A stretch of 7,882 bases of DNA from JALXDT01 sp964634755 (lineage in GTDB: Bacteria > Acidobacteriota > Aminicenantia > JAMOAD01), in NCBI GenBank assembly GCA_964634755.1, contig CAZWJH010000102.1:1-7882 (forward strand). Direction: 5' to 3'. Within the stretch, counting starts at the first letter, position 1. Each line of letters begins with the position of its first letter. The position numbers and the translations under genes were made by a program. Shown piece by piece: positions 6,314 through 7,882 of the stretch. The notes beneath the pieces were generated by a model. That model was given only the letters and a program-made list of their open reading frames with translations, made no database searches and had not been told where the DNA came from.

Positions 6314-7807
6314 TTAGTTTTGCGCAATTAATGGATCCGATTTGTTTCCATCTTTATCCACTGCGATAATAGCATATTTATAGCTTTCAGGATTATCATT
6401 AACATTAAAATAATCGGCAAAAGAAATTATATCATTGCTAAACTTCTTATATGGCTCTGCATTAAAATCAAAATTTTCGTCACTTTTTACTCGAAATACA
6501 TAGTAATAATCCACTAAAGATTCACCATCTACGATATTCTCTTCATTTTTAACCCATTCTATAGTATTGTACTTCATTATTCTAAAAAGCTGTTCGTCAT
6601 AATGATGCTCCACTTTAATACTCTTAGGAGGCATAATAAATATTTTCATTCTTTTTAGCAGAGCAACATAAATCTGTCTGAAATTATCTGTTTTGTCAGT
6701 CCAGCTTATAGACAAACCATAATAGGGAGAAGCATAGGCAAGAGAATATATACATTCTCCTGAATCACTTAATTGAATTCTATCAGACCATGAATTATTA
6801 TAAAATTCCTTTACATAAACATTATTATCAGAACCCACATAGGAAAAGTAAAATCGGTCTATCAGATAACTTACAGAATTATAGTAAATTGCATGAACCT
6901 TATGTCCTTCATCTATAATTCTTACAGGATACCACTTACTTTGTTTTCCATTGTACTCAACATACTGGTAATAATACATCTTGTCTCCATAATCATACCA
7001 AGTAATCATAACTTGGGTTCCATCTTCATTCACTGCAATAGAAGGATGGAATTTCCAAGGTTTTGAATCAGTTAAGATAATACTATTTTTTAACCATTTA
7101 CCATCTCTATTTGTATTATAAGCAATTTGCCACCTCTCATCGGGTTTTCTTGAGGTCATCTGCATGTAAACTGTGTAAAGATTTCCTTTCCCATCGCTTG
7201 TAATAGCAGGATGTCCAGAGGGGTTTGGATGATTAGATATATTTTTCATATCTCCCCATTTTAAATTTTTAAATTCTCTTATATATGTTTCCAAATTATC
7301 CCCACCGGGCCAATTAACCCATATTGCCACAGCTCTCTTATTCTTGGCATCATAACAAATATCCGCAAATTCATTATGCTTTCTCGGTTGCGAAATCAAA
7401 ACAGGTTTAGACCATTTACCATCATAGTACCTTGAAAAATATATTTTTTGTCCCGGTTCAACACCTTTAGACCAAACTGCAAAGAATTCATGCTTCTCTC
7501 CACCTGCTAATCTAACATAGACATTATTTCCATCTTGAGCAGGAAACTCTTTTGGAGATGTCCATTTTTTTGTTTTAAACGAATAAATTCTATACATCAA
7601 TTTATTTTGATTAGCTGCGTGAGCTTCTGGCCAAACAACAATAACTTCACCACTCTTGTTTATAGCAGTAGCCTGCCCATTATGTTTATAACCATTGTTG
7701 TCAGTTAGTTTTGCAACTTTGTACTCCTCTTCACCTTGAACATTTGTGCTATATACAATAGCAAACAATAGAAAAAAGGCAAAGAATGGTACTAAAATTT
7801 TTTTCAT
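6314..7807 (-). CDS. Secreted beta-propeller (sialidase-like fold) protein with fibronectin III-like C-terminus
   Basis: The 497-residue protein has a Sec signal peptide (MKKILVPFF and a hydrophobic core, cleavage probably after Gly25). Residues about 30-386 hold recurring units in which a strand such as AVW, AIW or ITW is followed some 20 residues later by a tyrosine-rich strand and a (G)KW or SW turn. Examples are Trp82, Trp132, Trp184, Trp238, Trp292 and Trp340, and several are followed by a proline-containing strand. This points to a beta-propeller of six or seven blades, of the type found in sialidase-like and exported binding proteins. I see no convincing set of sialidase catalytic residues, so binding rather than catalysis is more likely. 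Residues about 393-497, ending YKYAIIAVDKDGNKSDP, resemble a fibronectin type III domain. It is the promoter-proximal gene of an operon with the adaptor-barrel protein, so the two may act together in the periplasm or at the outer surface. Ligand and function are unknown. Confidence 0.8.
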   Translation of the reverse strand: MKKILVPFFAFFLLFAIVYSTNVQGEEEYKVAKLTDNNGYKHNGQATAINKSGEVIVVWPEAHAANQNKLMYRIYSFKTKKWTSPKEFPAQDGNNVYVRLAGGEKHEFFAVWSKGVEPGQKIYFSRYYDGKWSKPVLISQPRKHNEFADICYDAKNKRAVAIWVNWPGGDNLETYIREFKNLKWGDMKNISNHPNPSGHPAITSDGKGNLYTVYMQMTSRKPDERWQIAYNTNRDGKWLKNSIILTDSKPWKFHPSIAVNEDGTQVMITWYDYGDKMYYYQYVEYNGKQSKWYPVRIIDEGHKVHAIYYNSVSYLIDRFYFSYVGSDNNVYVKEFYNNSWSDRIQLSDSGECIYSLAYASPYYGLSISWTDKTDNFRQIYVALLKRMKIFIMPPKSIKVEHHYDEQLFRIMKYNTIEWVKNEENIVDGESLVDYYYVFRVKSDENFDFNAEPYKKFSNDIISFADYFNVNDNPESYKYAIIAVDKDGNKSDPLIAQN

Positions 7808-7814
7808 ATTTTCT

Positions 7815-7820
7815 CTCCTT
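7815..7820 (-). promoter_or_regulatory. Ribosome binding site of the propeller gene
   Basis: AAGGAG on the minus strand lies seven bases before the ATG at 7807, the ideal spacing. It confirms this start and the signal peptide that follows it. Confidence 0.85.
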
Positions 7821-7829
7821 AAAAAAATT

Positions 7830-7858
7830 ATCAGATATTATATAAGAATGATATTATC
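7830..7858. repeat. Repeated GATATTAT half-sites overlapping the promoter, possible operator
   Basis: GATATTAT occurs twice on the plus strand, at 7834-7841 and 7850-7857, with a 16-base period. Short odd-length palindromes lie at the outer ends: TATCAGATA (7830-7838) and GATATTATC (7850-7858). Together they cover the -10 box and most of the spacer, where a repressor would block the polymerase. The region is AT-rich, so chance similarity is a real alternative. Confidence 0.3.
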
Positions 7859-7865
7859 AAGTCAA
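7837..7865 (-). promoter_or_regulatory. Near-consensus sigma70-type promoter of the propeller/adaptor operon
   Basis: On the minus strand TTGACT (7865-7860) is followed after exactly 17 bases by a perfect TATAAT (7842-7837). Transcription should start near 7830, giving a leader of about 23 bases before the ATG at 7807. Only one base differs from the full consensus, so strong basal expression is expected unless a repressor acts here. Confidence 0.82.
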
Positions 7866-7882
7866 TTAAATTATTTACAAGG

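Noticed and set aside
6320..6327. TTGCGCAA palindrome
   Set aside because: It is a short eight-base palindrome inside the last codons of the propeller gene, with no partner sites or promoter nearby; chance is sufficient.

Overview
The window is strongly AT-rich bacterial DNA, densely coding, with five genes. Two of the products carry Sec signal peptides, and one of those ends in a probable outer-membrane beta-barrel, so the source is most likely a diderm (Gram-negative type) bacterium. The style (GT-C glycosyltransferase with a soluble C-terminal tail, secreted Trp-rich propeller protein, unusual adaptor fusion) recalls poorly cultivated diderm lineages, but the sequence alone does not fix a phylum.

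Left part, 1-1604, minus strand: a polytopic GT39/PMT-like glycosyltransferase that runs off the left edge. It is divergent from a tightly overlapping plus-strand operon at 1643-4513: a 125-aa protein with a C-terminal membrane helix, a GMC-type FAD oxidoreductase and an extended-SDR (NAD-dependent epimerase/dehydratase-like) protein. Only 38 bases separate the two start codons. They hold a 12-bp palindrome made of two back-to-back TATAAT boxes, apparently a shared bidirectional promoter. The plus-strand transcript is predicted to be leaderless. The grouping suggests surface polysaccharide or lipid-linked sugar modification, with the GMC and SDR enzymes acting as an oxidation/reduction pair. 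That role is inferred from the context.

Right part, 4510-7807, minus strand: a two-gene operon behind a near-consensus sigma70-type promoter (TTGACT, 17 bp, TATAAT) with strong Shine-Dalgarno sites. The first gene encodes a secreted protein with a probable beta-propeller and a fibronectin III-like tail. The second encodes an unusual single polypeptide: an HlyD/RND-type periplasmic adaptor joined through a lysine-rich linker to a C-terminal beta-barrel-like domain. No inner-membrane transporter or TolC-like gene lies in this operon within the window.

The two operons converge at 4510-4513, where their stop codons overlap. A strong hairpin sits in the last codons of the SDR gene. No RNA genes, mobile elements or CRISPR arrays were seen, and there is no gene-free stretch longer than 300 bases.
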